Counted from the stretch's first letter, positions 31,858-42,367 are shown. The stretch: DNA of 48,260 bases from Planctomycetaceae bacterium (GCA_014762625.1 JABURQ010000031.1:1-48260); one strand, 5' to 3'. Translations and numbers: made by a program. Notes: generated by a model from the sequence alone, not told the origin.

Positions 31858-33774
31858 TCAATCCACATACACGAACTCGTTCAAATTGAACAACGCGTGG
31901 CAGAGGTTGAGCCAGGCAGTTTGTTCGTTCTCTTCCGCTGCCAGTAAATCCCGGCAGGCTTGCTCTTCGTCGGGCGTGGGTTTTCTGCCGAGGGCGATTT
32001 GGTAGGCATTCTCGATTCGCTCGTTCGTCTGGTCCGAAGATTTGATGATTCGTGCCGCGAACGAACGGGCTCGCTCGCGAGTGAATTCCGAGTTCAGCAG
32101 GTGCAGCGCCTGCGGAGCGATGGTGGTTTGCGATCGACGAGGGCAACTCAGGTTCTTGTCCGGTTTGTCGAACACTTTGAGCATCGGCATTTGCAGATTT
32201 CGGCGGGCGAAGAGATAAACAGTGCGTCGCGCATGTTCGGATTCGTCTTTCGTCACCGGCCATTGATTCTTCAGCAATGTTGAAGTGACCGCGGCCGGCA
32301 ACGGTGGACGAACGCCCGGACCGCCCGCCTGACGATTCAGTTCTCCCGACGCGGCGAGCAGCGTATCGCGAATCGCTTCCGCCGGGAGACGCCGACGGTT
32401 CATGCGACCGAGCAGACGATTGTCGGGGTCGGAATCTCTCAGATCGTTCCAGTTTTGACGTTCGTTTTCAGAAAGATTATCAGACGGATAACTGGCCTGC
32501 TGATAGGTGGCGGAATTCAGGATGAGGCGATGAATGTGTTTGAGGCTCCAGCCCGAGTCCATGAACTCCGCCGCCAGCCAGTCGAGAAGATCGGGATGAG
32601 ACGCCCCTTCCCCCATCCAGCCGAAATCGCTCGTCGTGGGGATGATGCCGACGCCGAAATGCTGCTGCCAGACGCGATTCACCATCACCCGCGCTGTGAG
32701 GGGATGTTCGCGAGTCGTCAGCCACTCCGCCAGCGCGCGTCGGCGGCCGTTGACAAGATGCACCGGCGCTGGCGATACATCACCAGCGCTTCCCGTCAGC
32801 ACGCGCGGAAACCGAGGTTCGAGTTCCGGACCTTGTCGACGAAAGTCCCCTCGGATCCACAAGTAGCTGACCGGTTCGGTTTTGGTTTTGTTTCGCGTGA
32901 CGCGAGCTTTGATATCGTTTGATTCAGGAAGCTGAGAATCCTTGAACAGATCGATGGTTTCGAAAAATGCCCGCAGGCGATAGAAGTCGTGCTGCGAAAT
33001 CGGATCGGTTCGATGATGATGACATTGGGCGCATCCGAATCGTAAGCCGAGGATCACTTCGCCGACGTTGGCGGTCATCGAGTTCAGAAAATTGTGCCGA
33101 CGCTCCGCCTGTAAATTGATATCAGGCATATCGGGACCGGCCAGCAGAAAACCGGTCGCGATGAGGGCGTCGTTCGACTCGGGGGCAAGTTCATCGCCGG
33201 CAATCTGCAACTGCAGAAACTGGTCGTAAGGCAGATCCCGATTGAGGGCATCGATCACCCAGTCCCGATACCGCCACGCTTCCGGGCGGACTTTGTCGTG
33301 TTCGAAGCCGTCCGTCTCGGCGAATCGCACCAGATCGAGCCAGTGTTGTCCCCAGTGCTCTCCGTAGCCGCGATCGTCGAGGAGTCGATTGACCTGTTGG
33401 GAGTAGGCGTCTTGACGATCGTCGGTTGGGAACTGTTCGATCTCCTGGGGAGTCGGCGGGAGGCCGGTCAGATCGTAGGTGATTCGCCGGAGTAATGTGA
33501 GTCGGTCGGCTCGTTCGACCGGCTGCAATGACTTCTCTTTCAACCGGGCGAGAATAAACTTGTCGATCGGGTTCCGTGACCAGGAATCGTTGGCGAGCTC
33601 GGGGACTTCCGGACGTTGCACCGGCTGATAGGCCCAGTAATCGTAATCTGATGGGTCGATGGATGGTTCGGTGAGCGAAGTGGGGCTCTCCTCTTCTTCC
33701 GCGCGGAGCGATGGCCAGCCGTGACAGACGGTGAAAAGCAGACACCAGGCTAATAATGTTCTTTGGAGACTCAT
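31858..33774 (-). CDS. DUF1549/DUF1553 (PSD1-type) secreted protein
   Basis: A 638-residue exported protein with a signal peptide (about 1-25). DUF1549 covers about 65-275 and contains PIDKFILARL, RITYDLTGLPPTPQEIEQF, EHWGQHWLDLVRFAETDGFE and the possible haem site C248-A-Q-C251-H252 followed by HHRTDPISQHDFY. DUF1553 covers about 360-630 and ends in LCHALFNLNEFVYVD. Many relatives carry an extra N-terminal cytochrome c domain; this one does not, being shorter than the usual 750-1000 residues. Its start overlaps the DUF1501 gene by four bases (ATGA), so the pair is translationally coupled, the standard planctomycete arrangement. Role is unknown, probably periplasmic breakdown of complex substrates. 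Confidence 0.93.
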   Translation of the reverse strand: MSLQRTLLAWCLLFTVCHGWPSLRAEEEESPTSLTEPSIDPSDYDYWAYQPVQRPEVPELANDSWSRNPIDKFILARLKEKSLQPVERADRLTLLRRITYDLTGLPPTPQEIEQFPTDDRQDAYSQQVNRLLDDRGYGEHWGQHWLDLVRFAETDGFEHDKVRPEAWRYRDWVIDALNRDLPYDQFLQLQIAGDELAPESNDALIATGFLLAGPDMPDINLQAERRHNFLNSMTANVGEVILGLRFGCAQCHHHRTDPISQHDFYRLRAFFETIDLFKDSQLPESNDIKARVTRNKTKTEPVSYLWIRGDFRRQGPELEPRFPRVLTGSAGDVSPAPVHLVNGRRRALAEWLTTREHPLTARVMVNRVWQQHFGVGIIPTTSDFGWMGEGASHPDLLDWLAAEFMDSGWSLKHIHRLILNSATYQQASYPSDNLSENERQNWNDLRDSDPDNRLLGRMNRRRLPAEAIRDTLLAASGELNRQAGGPGVRPPLPAAVTSTLLKNQWPVTKDESEHARRTVYLFARRNLQMPMLKVFDKPDKNLSCPRRSQTTIAPQALHLLNSEFTRERARSFAARIIKSSDQTNERIENAYQIALGRKPTPDEEQACRDLLAAEENEQTAWLNLCHALFNLNEFVYVD

Positions 33775-35255
33775 GCCAGAATCTCCTTGACGACATGCCC
33801 GGCGACGTCGGTCAGTCGTTCTTCGCGTCCGTTGTGGAAGTAGGTGAGCAGTTCGTGATCGAGTCCGAGCAAATGTAAAATCGTGGCGTGCAAATCGTGA
33901 ACGTGGACTTTGTTTTCAGCCGCCCGGAGTCCCACATCGTCGGTCGCACCATAAACCATGCCCGGTTTGACGCCGCCTCCCGCCATCCAGACAGTGTAAC
34001 CCCACGGATTATGGTCGCGTCCTTTCCCCTGTTCGCTCATCGGCATGCGGCCGAATTCCCCGCCCCAGATGACGAGCGTGTCGTCGAGTAAGCCGCGTTG
34101 TTTGAGATCTTTCAGAAGTCCGGCGACAGGCTTGTCGGTCGCTTTACAGTAGTGCGAGTGATTGTCGAGGACATCCTTGTGGGCGTCCCAACCGTTTGTG
34201 TCCCCCGAGTAGAGTTGAACGAAGCGGACGCCCCGTTCGACCATGCGACGCGCCAGCAAACAGCGGGTGCCGAATTCGGAAGTTTCGTTTTCATCGAGTC
34301 CGTACATTCGGTGCGTCTGTTCGCTCTCGCGGCTGATATCGACCACTTCGGGAGCGGCGGACTGCATCCGGTAGGCGAGTTCGTAGGAGTCGATGCGCGC
34401 GGAGAGCTCGTTATCGTGCAGACGCTCTGCCAGATGTTTTTCGTTCTGCTGTTTGAGGAAGTCCAGCAATCGCCGTTGTTGCGATTCATTCATGTCGGCG
34501 GGACGATTCAAATGCAGAATCGGCGTCTTGCCCGCGCGGACGGTCGTTCCCTGATAGGTGGCGGGAAGAAAACCGCTCCCCCAGGCGGGCGGCCCCCCTT
34601 TAATGCCGGCTCCTCGATCGAGCATCACGACGAACGACGGCAGGTTCTGGTTTTCGGAACCGAGACCGTACGAGACCCAGCTTCCGAGACTCGGTTTCCC
34701 CATCAGGATGCTGCCGGTATTCATCTGATAAACCGACTGCGGGTGATTGACGCTGTCGCCGTGACAACTGCGGAGCACGCAGAGTTCGTCCGCCATCTCG
34801 GCAATGTGCGGTAGGAACTCGCTCACTTCGATTCCCGATTCGCCTCGTTGGTGAAACGGCTTGATGGGAGGCAGCAGCGGATTGGCGGCGACTTTCCGTC
34901 GCGTCATCACCTGGCCGAAACTTTCGGGCAGCGGTTGCCCCGCGTATTTTTTCAACGCCGGCTTGGGGTCGAACAGGTCAACATGACTCGGCCCGCCGTG
35001 CATGAAAAGATAGATCACATTTTTCGCGCGAGGGGGGAAATGAGTCTCGGGAAGTTTGCGCGGTTCCGCGACGGCATTCTGTTGAAACATCGCCGAGCAG
35101 GCCAACGCTCCAAAACCTCCGCCCGCCTGTGCGAGAAAACGGCGACGCGTCGAATCATCGAACTGTAAATATGGAACATTCAAGGCGAGGCTCTCGATCG
35201 CTGAAGAAGTTTGCTGAGAGCCTTCATCGTACGTGATCGACTCCCCGGCGATCAA
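33771..35255 (-). CDS. DUF1501 Tat-exported protein
   Basis: A DUF1501 family protein, up to 494 residues. The twin-arginine signal STRRRFLAQAGGGFGALA directs export of a folded protein. The domain is alkaline-phosphatase-like: KNVIYLFMHGGPSHVDLFDP at the start, a region with WVSYGLGSENQNLPSFVVM, and the ending WGGEFGRMPMSEQGKGRDHN. Start is uncertain: the frame opens at a TTG (35255) with a poor ribosome site, giving 44 residues ahead of the Tat motif. A second TTG at 35183, with GAGAG 8 bases upstream, would give a more typical N-terminus. No ATG precedes the motif. The downstream partner is DUF1549/DUF1553; the two act together in an unknown exported pathway. Confidence 0.92.
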   Translation of the reverse strand: MIAGESITYDEGSQQTSSAIESLALNVPYLQFDDSTRRRFLAQAGGGFGALACSAMFQQNAVAEPRKLPETHFPPRAKNVIYLFMHGGPSHVDLFDPKPALKKYAGQPLPESFGQVMTRRKVAANPLLPPIKPFHQRGESGIEVSEFLPHIAEMADELCVLRSCHGDSVNHPQSVYQMNTGSILMGKPSLGSWVSYGLGSENQNLPSFVVMLDRGAGIKGGPPAWGSGFLPATYQGTTVRAGKTPILHLNRPADMNESQQRRLLDFLKQQNEKHLAERLHDNELSARIDSYELAYRMQSAAPEVVDISRESEQTHRMYGLDENETSEFGTRCLLARRMVERGVRFVQLYSGDTNGWDAHKDVLDNHSHYCKATDKPVAGLLKDLKQRGLLDDTLVIWGGEFGRMPMSEQGKGRDHNPWGYTVWMAGGGVKPGMVYGATDDVGLRAAENKVHVHDLHATILHLLGLDHELLTYFHNGREERLTDVAGHVVKEILA

Positions 35256-35263
35256 TGTTTTCT

Positions 35264-35429
35264 TAACAGCCCGTTGAAAAACTCGATTTTGCTACGAATG
35301 GATTTTTGAGCTGAATCACATCGTCACAAATTCTCGCTGAATCATGGGATTCACCTGCGAATTTCTTCCTTGTGCTCATCTCAAAACTCTCATTCTCGCG
35401 GACAAATCCGTTTCTCAACACGCTGTTAG
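35264..35429. mobile_element. MITE-like element with imperfect terminal inverted repeats
   Basis: A 166-base segment with TAACAGCCCGTTGAAAAAC at the left (35264-35282) and GTTTCTCAACACGCTGTTAG at the right (35410-35429). The right arm reversed reads CTAACAGCGTGTTGAGAAAC, matching the left with three mismatches. It has no coding capacity and ends five bases from the stop of the zinc-ribbon gene. The left end recurs 11 kb away. It resembles the termini of IS-type elements and is most likely a non-autonomous or decayed copy. Confidence 0.6.
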
Positions 35430-35433
35430 CTCT

Positions 35434-35706
35434 TCAACCCAGCAGACTGATCAGACCGCTGAGAGTGAGCAGGACCGCCAGAATTCCCGCCATGCCGAGA
35501 AAAATGTACCACATCGGTTTCATATCGGAGCGAGTGACCAGAACCGGAGTCATAAATTGATCGCACTTAGGGCAAAGGTCGGCTTCTTCGTACACTTCGG
35601 CCCCGCAGAGAGGGCATTCATACCAGCCGTAAGGCTCGTCGTCGAAGCCCTCTTCGTCCTCGTAATAGTCGTCTTCGTAGTCCTCGTCCCAGTCGTCGGT
35701 CATCAT
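35434..35706 (-). CDS. Small acidic zinc-ribbon membrane protein
   Basis: A 90-residue protein with three parts: a very acidic N-terminus (residues 1-27, nearly all Asp, Glu and Tyr), a zinc ribbon with C-P-L-C...C-P-K-C ligands (CPLCGAEVYEEADLCPKC), and one C-terminal membrane helix (MWYIFLGMAGILAVLLTLSG). It would be anchored in the membrane with the zinc ribbon on the cytoplasmic side. Similar short proteins are common in planctomycetes, without known function. It starts three bases after the stop of the KAS III-like gene upstream on the minus strand, so they are co-transcribed. Confidence 0.8.
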   Translation of the reverse strand: MMTDDWDEDYEDDYYEDEEGFDDEPYGWYECPLCGAEVYEEADLCPKCDQFMTPVLVTRSDMKPMWYIFLGMAGILAVLLTLSGLISLLG

Positions 35707-35709
35707 GAC

Positions 35710-36651
<942 letters not shown>

Positions 36652-36787
36652 GCGTTCGTAAACTGGCGCAAGCTGAGCCTCGATCTCCTCCGACGTGATA
36701 ACGTGCGGAGGGACCGTACAAACGGCGGTTTCCAGGCAGACGCGACGATATCGCGAACCGGTATGCGAATTCGCTTGATGGATGGGA

Positions 36788-36994
36788 CTAGACTTTCGCG
36801 ACAGACTTTTTTTGCGACCCGCTCAAGCGAGCGATCAAATCTTCGACATCCTGCAAATCTTCATCACGTTGGCGGTTACTCTCGGGAGTCGGATCACACA
36901 CAGCCAAAGCGATCGAGCTGCGAACGTGTCTCAGTCCTCTCAAAAGAATATCGCGTTCCTGATGATCCAGATCCACTGAAATCGTTTCACTCAT
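36788..36994 (-). CDS. Small conserved hypothetical protein
   Basis: A 68-residue soluble protein from the ATG at 36994 (the frame extends to 37021, but the upstream 9 residues look non-coding). It begins MSETISVDLDHQERDILLRG and ends in a basic GSQKKSVAKV. The pattern is helical and amphipathic (RHVRSSIALAV, DLQDVEDLIARL), with a GGAG 11 bases upstream of the start. It lies directly upstream of the KAS III-like gene on the same strand. No function can be assigned; planctomycetes carry short proteins of this sort near such genes, from memory rather than search. Confidence 0.6.
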   Translation of the reverse strand: MSETISVDLDHQERDILLRGLRHVRSSIALAVCDPTPESNRQRDEDLQDVEDLIARLSGSQKKSVAKV

Positions 36995-37021
36995 AGCTAA
37001 CAGACTCCGTACAATTCTCAC

Positions 37022-37414
37022 CCTATGTGAGAATGACGTCCGTCACAGTGGCATCCTGCTGCTGCGCGACATATTGATTATCAGAACAATTCCAACCGTA
37101 CGACACACCCTCATCGTTGCGGAACTATCCGTACTCAGAGAGTTTCATCGGTTGTCCGATCCGTCACCTTTCAGATTCCCGTCCGCCAGCGCAATTCCGT
37201 TGCGACTGTTCCGGGAACCTTGACCGAAAGACTCCTTATGACCGGTCTTGTTTCACCGACCTCCGGTGAATTTGTATCAGTCGGGAAAACGTTGCACGCG
37301 GCGTGCCGAATGCGACGTTCTCCAATCCCTACAATGAGAGACTTCCTACAAATCATTGTGGTCATTGTGGTTGGGAAAAATCAACCGCAATCACCTCTCA
37401 CAACCCGACGACTT
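37022..37414. other. Intergenic region, no gene seen
   Basis: About 393 bases between two minus-strand genes. A perfect seven-base hairpin (TTCACCG 37252-37258, CGGTGAA 37264-37270) and a small tandem repeat (ATTGTGGTC then ATTGTGGTT near 37353) are the only structure noticed. Short frames here have no coding character. Confidence 0.5.
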
Positions 37415-38347
37415 TTATTTCGCCCGTAAATTACCAGCTCTGTAAGAATCGGCCATCGCGGTTGGAACTTCTGCCTCCGCGAGGATCACTTTCGCCCGGT
37501 TTTCCTCGGTCATCGCTTTGAACTCCTGTTCCTCGGCGACCGCTCGCGCCCGACGTTCCTCGGCCCGCGCCCGGGCGATTCGCATATCGGCCTCAGCCTG
37601 GTCGGCCTGCAAACGGGCCCCCACGTTGTCTCCCACATCGATATCGGCGATGTCGATCGAGACGATTTCATACGCGGTTTGTGAGTCGAGCCCTTTATTC
37701 AAGACCGCTTTGGCGATCAGCATCGGATTCGCCAGCACTTCTTTATGATTGGTGCTCGATCCGATCGCCGAGACAATCCCCTCCCCCACACGAGCGATGA
37801 TCGTGTCTTCGGTGGCTCCCCCGACGAGTTGTTGCAGGTTGGTGCGGACCGTCACGCGAGCGCGGGCTTTCAGTTGAATCCCGTCTTTGGCGACGCCGTC
37901 GAGCGTCCGACGGTTACTCGCACCGCGAGTCGGATCGGGGCAATCGATCACTTTCGGATCGACGCTCGTGCGGACCGCTTCGAGGACGTTTCGTCCCGCG
38001 AGATCGATCGCGGCCGCGGTGTCCCAGTCGAGTTCGATATTCGCTCGGTGCGAAGCAATCAACGCGCGGACCACGCGATCGATGTTTCCTCCCGCCAGAT
38101 AATGGGCTTCGAGCCCTTGTGTTGAAGTGACCAGCCCGGCCTGCACCGCCATAATTTTGGATTGCACGACGGCGGTCGGGTTGACTCCCTTCAACGACAT
38201 CAGCGGCAGAGAAAACGGTCCGATACCCGCTTTGGAGAAGACACATTGAATCCACAGCTTGAAATATTTTGCCATCAGAAAGAACGCAACAATCGCGACC
38301 AATCCGAAAAAACCAATCAGACCGTAGAACAGAATCTGGCCGAACAT
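37415..38347 (-). CDS. floA: FloA-type flotillin-like protein, short C-terminus
   Basis: A 310-residue flotillin-like (FloA/YqfA) membrane-raft protein. One N-terminal helix (about 1-28, [20 protein letters not shown]) precedes the PHB/SPFH domain: [56 protein letters not shown] and [19 protein letters not shown], then a helical [16 protein letters not shown] coiled coil. It ends at [10 protein letters not shown] and lacks the MDYY-type tail that the paralogue at 39277-40350 and other FloA proteins have. FloA proteins organise functional membrane microdomains together with NfeD-type proteins, and a NfeD gene lies 255 bases away on the other strand. Confidence 0.92.
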   Translation of the reverse strand: MFGQILFYGLIGFFGLVAIVAFFLMAKYFKLWIQCVFSKAGIGPFSLPLMSLKGVNPTAVVQSKIMAVQAGLVTSTQGLEAHYLAGGNIDRVVRALIASHRANIELDWDTAAAIDLAGRNVLEAVRTSVDPKVIDCPDPTRGASNRRTLDGVAKDGIQLKARARVTVRTNLQQLVGGATEDTIIARVGEGIVSAIGSSTNHKEVLANPMLIAKAVLNKGLDSQTAYEIVSIDIADIDVGDNVGARLQADQAEADMRIARARAEERRARAVAEEQEFKAMTEENRAKVILAEAEVPTAMADSYRAGNLRAK

Positions 38348-38602
38348 AAAATTTATTCCTCTAGGCAGTATCGTCCCGGATCAGGATAGGTTCCGGAAGA
38401 TTCTCTGTGATAGGATATTTTGAACTGAGGACGATTGTTGACGTCGATGATAACGAATCATCTTAATTGGTGGATCTACGGAATCCAAAAGAAAATCGAA
38501 ATCTCTTCTTTCTGAATGTTTATCGTGGAATGTTCCTTCCCACGGTATCAATCGACTATAATTCCCCACAAACAGACACTCCGAACTGGTAACTAACGTA
38601 CG

Positions 38603-39211
38603 ATGGATTACTCCAGCCTCGCAATCTGGATGGGCGTTCTGGCACTGGCGTTCATTATTGCGGAATTTTTTATTCCGTCCGGGGGAATTCTCACCATTTT
38701 CGCCGTCCTCAGCGGCGTGGTTTCGGTCTGGGCCGCTTATCAGGCGTGGTGGGACCGCCAGCCCGTGATTTGGTGGCTGTATCTGATTGTCTTTATGTCC
38801 TCAATTCCTACCGTGCTGGTGGGAACGGTGGTAATTTTGCCCAGAACCCGTTTCGGACGACGAATCATGCCCGATCCGCCATCCGCCGAGGCGAGTCGCC
38901 CCTATTTGAAGGAACGGGAAAAACTTTTGAAATTAGTGGGATCTGTCGGGACCACCGCCACGTTACATACTCCCGGAGGGATTACTCTCATCGACGGTCG
39001 ACGCTATCACAGTGAAAGCCGCGGATTGTTGATCGAACCTTCCACTCCGGTCAAAGTCATCGAGGTGGAGGGAACTCGTATCGTCGTCGAACAGATCGAT
39101 GACTCCGAGAGTATTGATCTCCCTGCGCCGGTGGAAATCGCTTCGCTGGAAGAGGACGAAGCCGGCGACTCGTCGGAAGAAGATCTTGACTTTCCATTTC
39201 CCGACAAGTAA
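38603..39211 (+). CDS. NfeD-like membrane protein
   Basis: A 202-residue NfeD-family protein. Three membrane helices cover about 7-85 ([38 protein letters not shown]), followed by a soluble OB-fold domain (about 105-170, [35 protein letters not shown]) and an acidic tail ([15 protein letters not shown]). NfeD proteins accompany flotillin/stomatin proteins and help build membrane microdomains or regulate partner proteases. It lies immediately upstream (65 bases) of the second flotillin and divergent from the first, giving a floA-nfeD-floA block. Confidence 0.9.
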   Translation: MDYSSLAIWMGVLALAFIIAEFFIPSGGILTIFAVLSGVVSVWAAYQAWWDRQPVIWWLYLIVFMSSIPTVLVGTVVILPRTRFGRRIMPDPPSAEASRPYLKEREKLLKLVGSVGTTATLHTPGGITLIDGRRYHSESRGLLIEPSTPVKVIEVEGTRIVVEQIDDSESIDLPAPVEIASLEEDEAGDSSEEDLDFPFPDK

Positions 39212-39276
39212 CACAAACAGATAGGCACACTTCCTCAGGACGAATTTCTGTCCGCTTTTCCAGAAGATCCCGACCT

Positions 39277-40350
39277 ATGAATTTTATCACTCTCCCAGCG
39301 TTCCAGAACATGAGCGTGTTGGCGTTGGATACCGGGACGGCGGTCGTCATCGGGGCGATCACGTTTATTATCCTGCTGATCATCTTCGGGATGTTTGCCC
39401 GCTATCTGTCGTTGTGGATTCAATCGGTCTTCACCGGGGCCGGAATCGGACCGATTACATTGATCATGATGACGATCAAGAAGATCAATCCCGCCGTGAT
39501 TGTGAAAAGCAAGATCATCGCCGTCCAGGCCGGTCTGACCGACTATTATCCGATCTCGACCAACGCGCTCGAAGCCCACTATATGGCGGGCGGGAATGTG
39601 GAGCGGGTCGTCCGTTCGCTGGTCGCCGCTCATCGCGCGAAAATCGAACTCGACTGGGATACCGCCGCCGCGATCGACCTCGCGGGTCGCGATATCCTCG
39701 AAGCGGTCCGCACGAGCGTTTATCCCAAAGTGATCGATTGCCCCGATCCGTCGCAGACCGCCGGAACTCTCGACGCGGTTGCGGGTGACGGGATCCAACT
39801 CAAAGCCCGGGCTCGCGTGACCGTCCGAACCAACATCGCCCAACTGATCGGGGGAGCGACCGAAGAGACGGTCGTCGCACGCGTCGGTCAGGGGATCGTT
39901 CAGGCGATTGGTTCGACCGAATCGTACGCCACGGTGCTCGAAAATCCGGATAGTATTTCTCGCACCGTGCTGAACCTGGGTCTCGAAGCCCAGACCGCGT
40001 ACGAAATTGTTTCCATCGACATCGCCGATATCGATGTCGGAGAAAACATCGGCGCACGACTGCAAGCCGATCAGGCCGAAGCCGATATGCAGGTCGCCCA
40101 GGCGAAAGCGGAAGAACGCCGCGCGTCGGCGATGGCCCAGGAACAGGAAATGCGAGCCAAAATTCAGGCCAACCGGGCCAAAGTGGTCGATGCGGAAGCC
40201 TTGGTCCCGCAGGCGATCGCCGAATCGTTCCGCGGCGGTCAACTCGGTCTGCTCGATTATTACGAACTGAAGAACGTGCAGGCGGATACCGATATGCGGG
40301 CTGCGATCGCCGGAACCGGTAAAGTTACCTCCACTAAAGCGACCGATTAG
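39277..40350 (+). CDS. floA: FloA-type flotillin-like protein, full-length paralogue
   Basis: A 357-residue flotillin-like protein, paralogous to the one at 37415-38347. N-terminal residues 1-25 form a hydrophilic extension before the membrane helix (about 22-45, [19 protein letters not shown]). The PHB/SPFH core contains the same blocks ([58 protein letters not shown]), then a coiled coil. The C-terminal tail [18 protein letters not shown] is complete. It follows NfeD on the same strand. Having one long and one short flotillin flanking an NfeD suggests hetero-oligomers. An antisense frame over this gene (39235-40362) is an artefact of codon bias. Confidence 0.94.
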   Translation: MNFITLPAFQNMSVLALDTGTAVVIGAITFIILLIIFGMFARYLSLWIQSVFTGAGIGPITLIMMTIKKINPAVIVKSKIIAVQAGLTDYYPISTNALEAHYMAGGNVERVVRSLVAAHRAKIELDWDTAAAIDLAGRDILEAVRTSVYPKVIDCPDPSQTAGTLDAVAGDGIQLKARARVTVRTNIAQLIGGATEETVVARVGQGIVQAIGSTESYATVLENPDSISRTVLNLGLEAQTAYEIVSIDIADIDVGENIGARLQADQAEADMQVAQAKAEERRASAMAQEQEMRAKIQANRAKVVDAEALVPQAIAESFRGGQLGLLDYYELKNVQADTDMRAAIAGTGKVTSTKATD

Positions 40351-40399
40351 AGTGAGAATCACTTCATTCTCATGACTTGAGTCGCGGAATCAAATCACC

Positions 40400-41176
40400 A
40401 TGTCTTTCGACATTCCCATCCAACCTGTTCTGGCGAACGGCTTCAATGGCATGTTCGTCGTGTTGTTTGTGATCATTGCCATCTACGGCTTTATCAGCAA
40501 CCTGATTACGGAAGCCAAACAGGCCAAAAAGAAACAACAAAAACAGGGTCGTCGTCCGCAGGGAGATCGCGGCAACCTACAGGGAGAAATTGACGACTTC
40601 CTGAAAGAAGTTCTGGGAGGGAACGCTCCTCAAAAGCCGAAGCCGAGGCCTCAACAAAAGCCAAAACCCAAACCGAAGCCGAATCCCCAGCGTCAACGGG
40701 AATTGGATGCGGAAGAGGAAACTCGACGACGTCGCCGCTTCCAGGAAACCTCCGCTCACGTCGAACAGGAGCCGCCCCGTCGGCAACCCGAACGCCGTCC
40801 CCGTCCTCAACCGACTCCTCAAAAACGCCGACCGCCCAAACAACGACGCCCCCAGCCCCAGAAACCGGCGACACCAACCTTCGCGGACGAGGAGCCAAAG
40901 CGCAAGTCGTTGAAAGACAGACACATCAATTCCGGCGTTGACGATCACGTCAGCTCCTATATGCATGGAAAACCGGACAATGCGATCGATCTCGATGCTG
41001 GTCCCATTCCCGGCTCCATCGATGCGGCCGCCAGTCCCATTCTCGAGGGCAAACCCAAAGAGTCGGAGATTTCGGATGTCGCTCTGCAGATGGGCGAACT
41101 GCTTCGGACACCTGCCGGGCTGCAACAGGCGATCCTCGCCAACGAAATTCTTTCCAAGCCGAAGGCTCTGCGGTAA
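40400..41176 (+). CDS. Proline-rich membrane-anchored protein of the flotillin cluster
   Basis: A 258-residue protein with an N-terminal membrane helix (about 13-33, FNGMFVVLFVIIAIYGFISN) followed by basic KQAKKKQQKQGRRPQ and a long Pro/Lys/Arg/Gln-rich disordered stretch (about 75-165, runs such as KPKPKPNPQ). The C-terminal 60 residues are more ordered and end LLRTPAGLQQAILANEIL then SKPKALR, a block I have seen in planctomycete proteins of this layout. It follows the second flotillin by 49 bases on the same strand. Function unknown; a scaffold or membrane-microdomain partner is a guess from context. Confidence 0.75.
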   Translation: MSFDIPIQPVLANGFNGMFVVLFVIIAIYGFISNLITEAKQAKKKQQKQGRRPQGDRGNLQGEIDDFLKEVLGGNAPQKPKPRPQQKPKPKPKPNPQRQRELDAEEETRRRRRFQETSAHVEQEPPRRQPERRPRPQPTPQKRRPPKQRRPQPQKPATPTFADEEPKRKSLKDRHINSGVDDHVSSYMHGKPDNAIDLDAGPIPGSIDAAASPILEGKPKESEISDVALQMGELLRTPAGLQQAILANEILSKPKALR

Positions 41177-41224
41177 GATAAAGAAGCGTGCAGTCCTTCG
41201 ATCCAATCTCACGGCCGGAACCGT

Positions 41225-42343
41225 ATGTCTTCCGATGAACAACCGCTGATTCTGCTACTCGCCGGGGAACTCCGGATGCGCGGAGGGACGGCGTACACAC
41301 TGCGTCTCAAACGGGGACTCACCGATTACGGATTCCGAGTCTCCTTGATCGCGGAAGACACGTCGCAACTCTCTCGCGAAATTTGCGATAAACTGGAGGT
41401 TCGCGAAGTGACCCACATGACGACTCCTCTGTTGAGTCGAGTTGTCTTGAAGTTATTCGCTGCCGAATTTGAAGATCGCCCCCCTCCGAAGCTGATCCAC
41501 ATTCAGACGCGTCAAATGCTCAAACAGGGAATGCTGCTCGCGTCGGAATGGAACATCCCCTGTGTGGTGACGATGCACGATTACCTCGGGGACCGCGAAT
41601 TCCTCCGCATCAATCCGCATATCTGTCGCCGCGTGATTGCGGTGAGCGATTCCGTGCGTAACGACTTGCTCGCCAGAACCGGATTGAGCCCTGAAGTCGT
41701 CCAGGTCATTCGGAGTGGGGTCGATCTGGGAGAGATGACCGCCGGTCAGGAAATTCTACCCGATGACCGACCTCCCGTGATCGGGACCGCGGGCGCTCTC
41801 GAACAGATCAAGGGAGTTCATTTTTTCCTGGGGGCTGCCAAATGCGTTCTCGAAAAGTTCCCCGAGGCTCAGTTTCTGGTCTCAGGGTCCGGCCCGGAAG
41901 AACAACGACTCCGCGAACTGGTCCGCTCGCTCGATATCGAAAAATCGGTGACCTTCGTGCCCAGCCTGAACGATTTCTCCGCCGCCATCGAGGCGATGGA
42001 TATTTTCTGCCTCCCCTCGCTCAAACAGGGCCTCGGCTCGATCATGTTGGAAGCGATGGCCCGCGGACGCCCCGTCATCGCCACCAAGACCGGCGGTGTC
42101 TACAGCGTCGTCAAAGATCAGCAGAACGGCCTGATTGTTCCGCCCGGCGACGTCGAAATCCTGGCCCAGAGAATCATCGATCTCTTAACCCGTCCCGAAC
42201 GCGCTCGTGAATTAGGCGAAGCGGGGCGGGATCACGTCCGCAAAGAGTACAGCGTCACGCGGATGCTCGAACAGACCGCCAAACTTTACTGGGAACTGCT
42301 GGAGACCGCCGACAAGCCCCAAGCCAGTTCCGCCGCCGGCTGA
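41225..42343 (+). CDS. GT-B glycosyltransferase (family 4 type)
   Basis: A 372-residue glycosyltransferase of GT4/GT-B fold. The first half has an N-terminal Rossmann fold (LLLAGELRMRGGTAYTLRLK) and a substrate-binding loop; the second half starts near GTAGALEQIKGVHFFLGAAK and carries FLVSGSGPEEQRLREL. The nucleotide-sugar-binding block CLPSLKQGLGSIMLEAMARG is the EX7E motif, but the first acidic residue is Gln (QGLGSIMLE). The later Glu is intact. The protein likely transfers a sugar to lipid or polysaccharide; donor and acceptor unknown. Its end faces the acyltransferase gene, 24 bases apart, so these two are convergent and not one operon. Confidence 0.9.
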   Translation: MSSDEQPLILLLAGELRMRGGTAYTLRLKRGLTDYGFRVSLIAEDTSQLSREICDKLEVREVTHMTTPLLSRVVLKLFAAEFEDRPPPKLIHIQTRQMLKQGMLLASEWNIPCVVTMHDYLGDREFLRINPHICRRVIAVSDSVRNDLLARTGLSPEVVQVIRSGVDLGEMTAGQEILPDDRPPVIGTAGALEQIKGVHFFLGAAKCVLEKFPEAQFLVSGSGPEEQRLRELVRSLDIEKSVTFVPSLNDFSAAIEAMDIFCLPSLKQGLGSIMLEAMARGRPVIATKTGGVYSVVKDQQNGLIVPPGDVEILAQRIIDLLTRPERARELGEAGRDHVRKEYSVTRMLEQTAKLYWELLETADKPQASSAAG

Positions 42344-42367
42344 TCCGTTTTTCCGTCTTTCCGAAAA

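Noticed and set aside
36994-37021. Upstream extension of the small conserved protein to 37021
   Set aside because: The ATG at 36994 begins a typical N-terminus with a GGAG upstream; the preceding nine residues look like translated leader.
37171-37365. 64-residue minus-strand frame in the gap upstream of the short flotillin
   Set aside because: No conserved pattern and it overlaps a hairpin; treated as non-coding.
39235-40362. 375-residue minus-strand frame over the second flotillin gene
   Set aside because: Slightly longer than the real gene but composed of Gly/Arg/Asp-rich runs mirroring the flotillin codons; the flotillin motifs on the plus strand are unmistakable.
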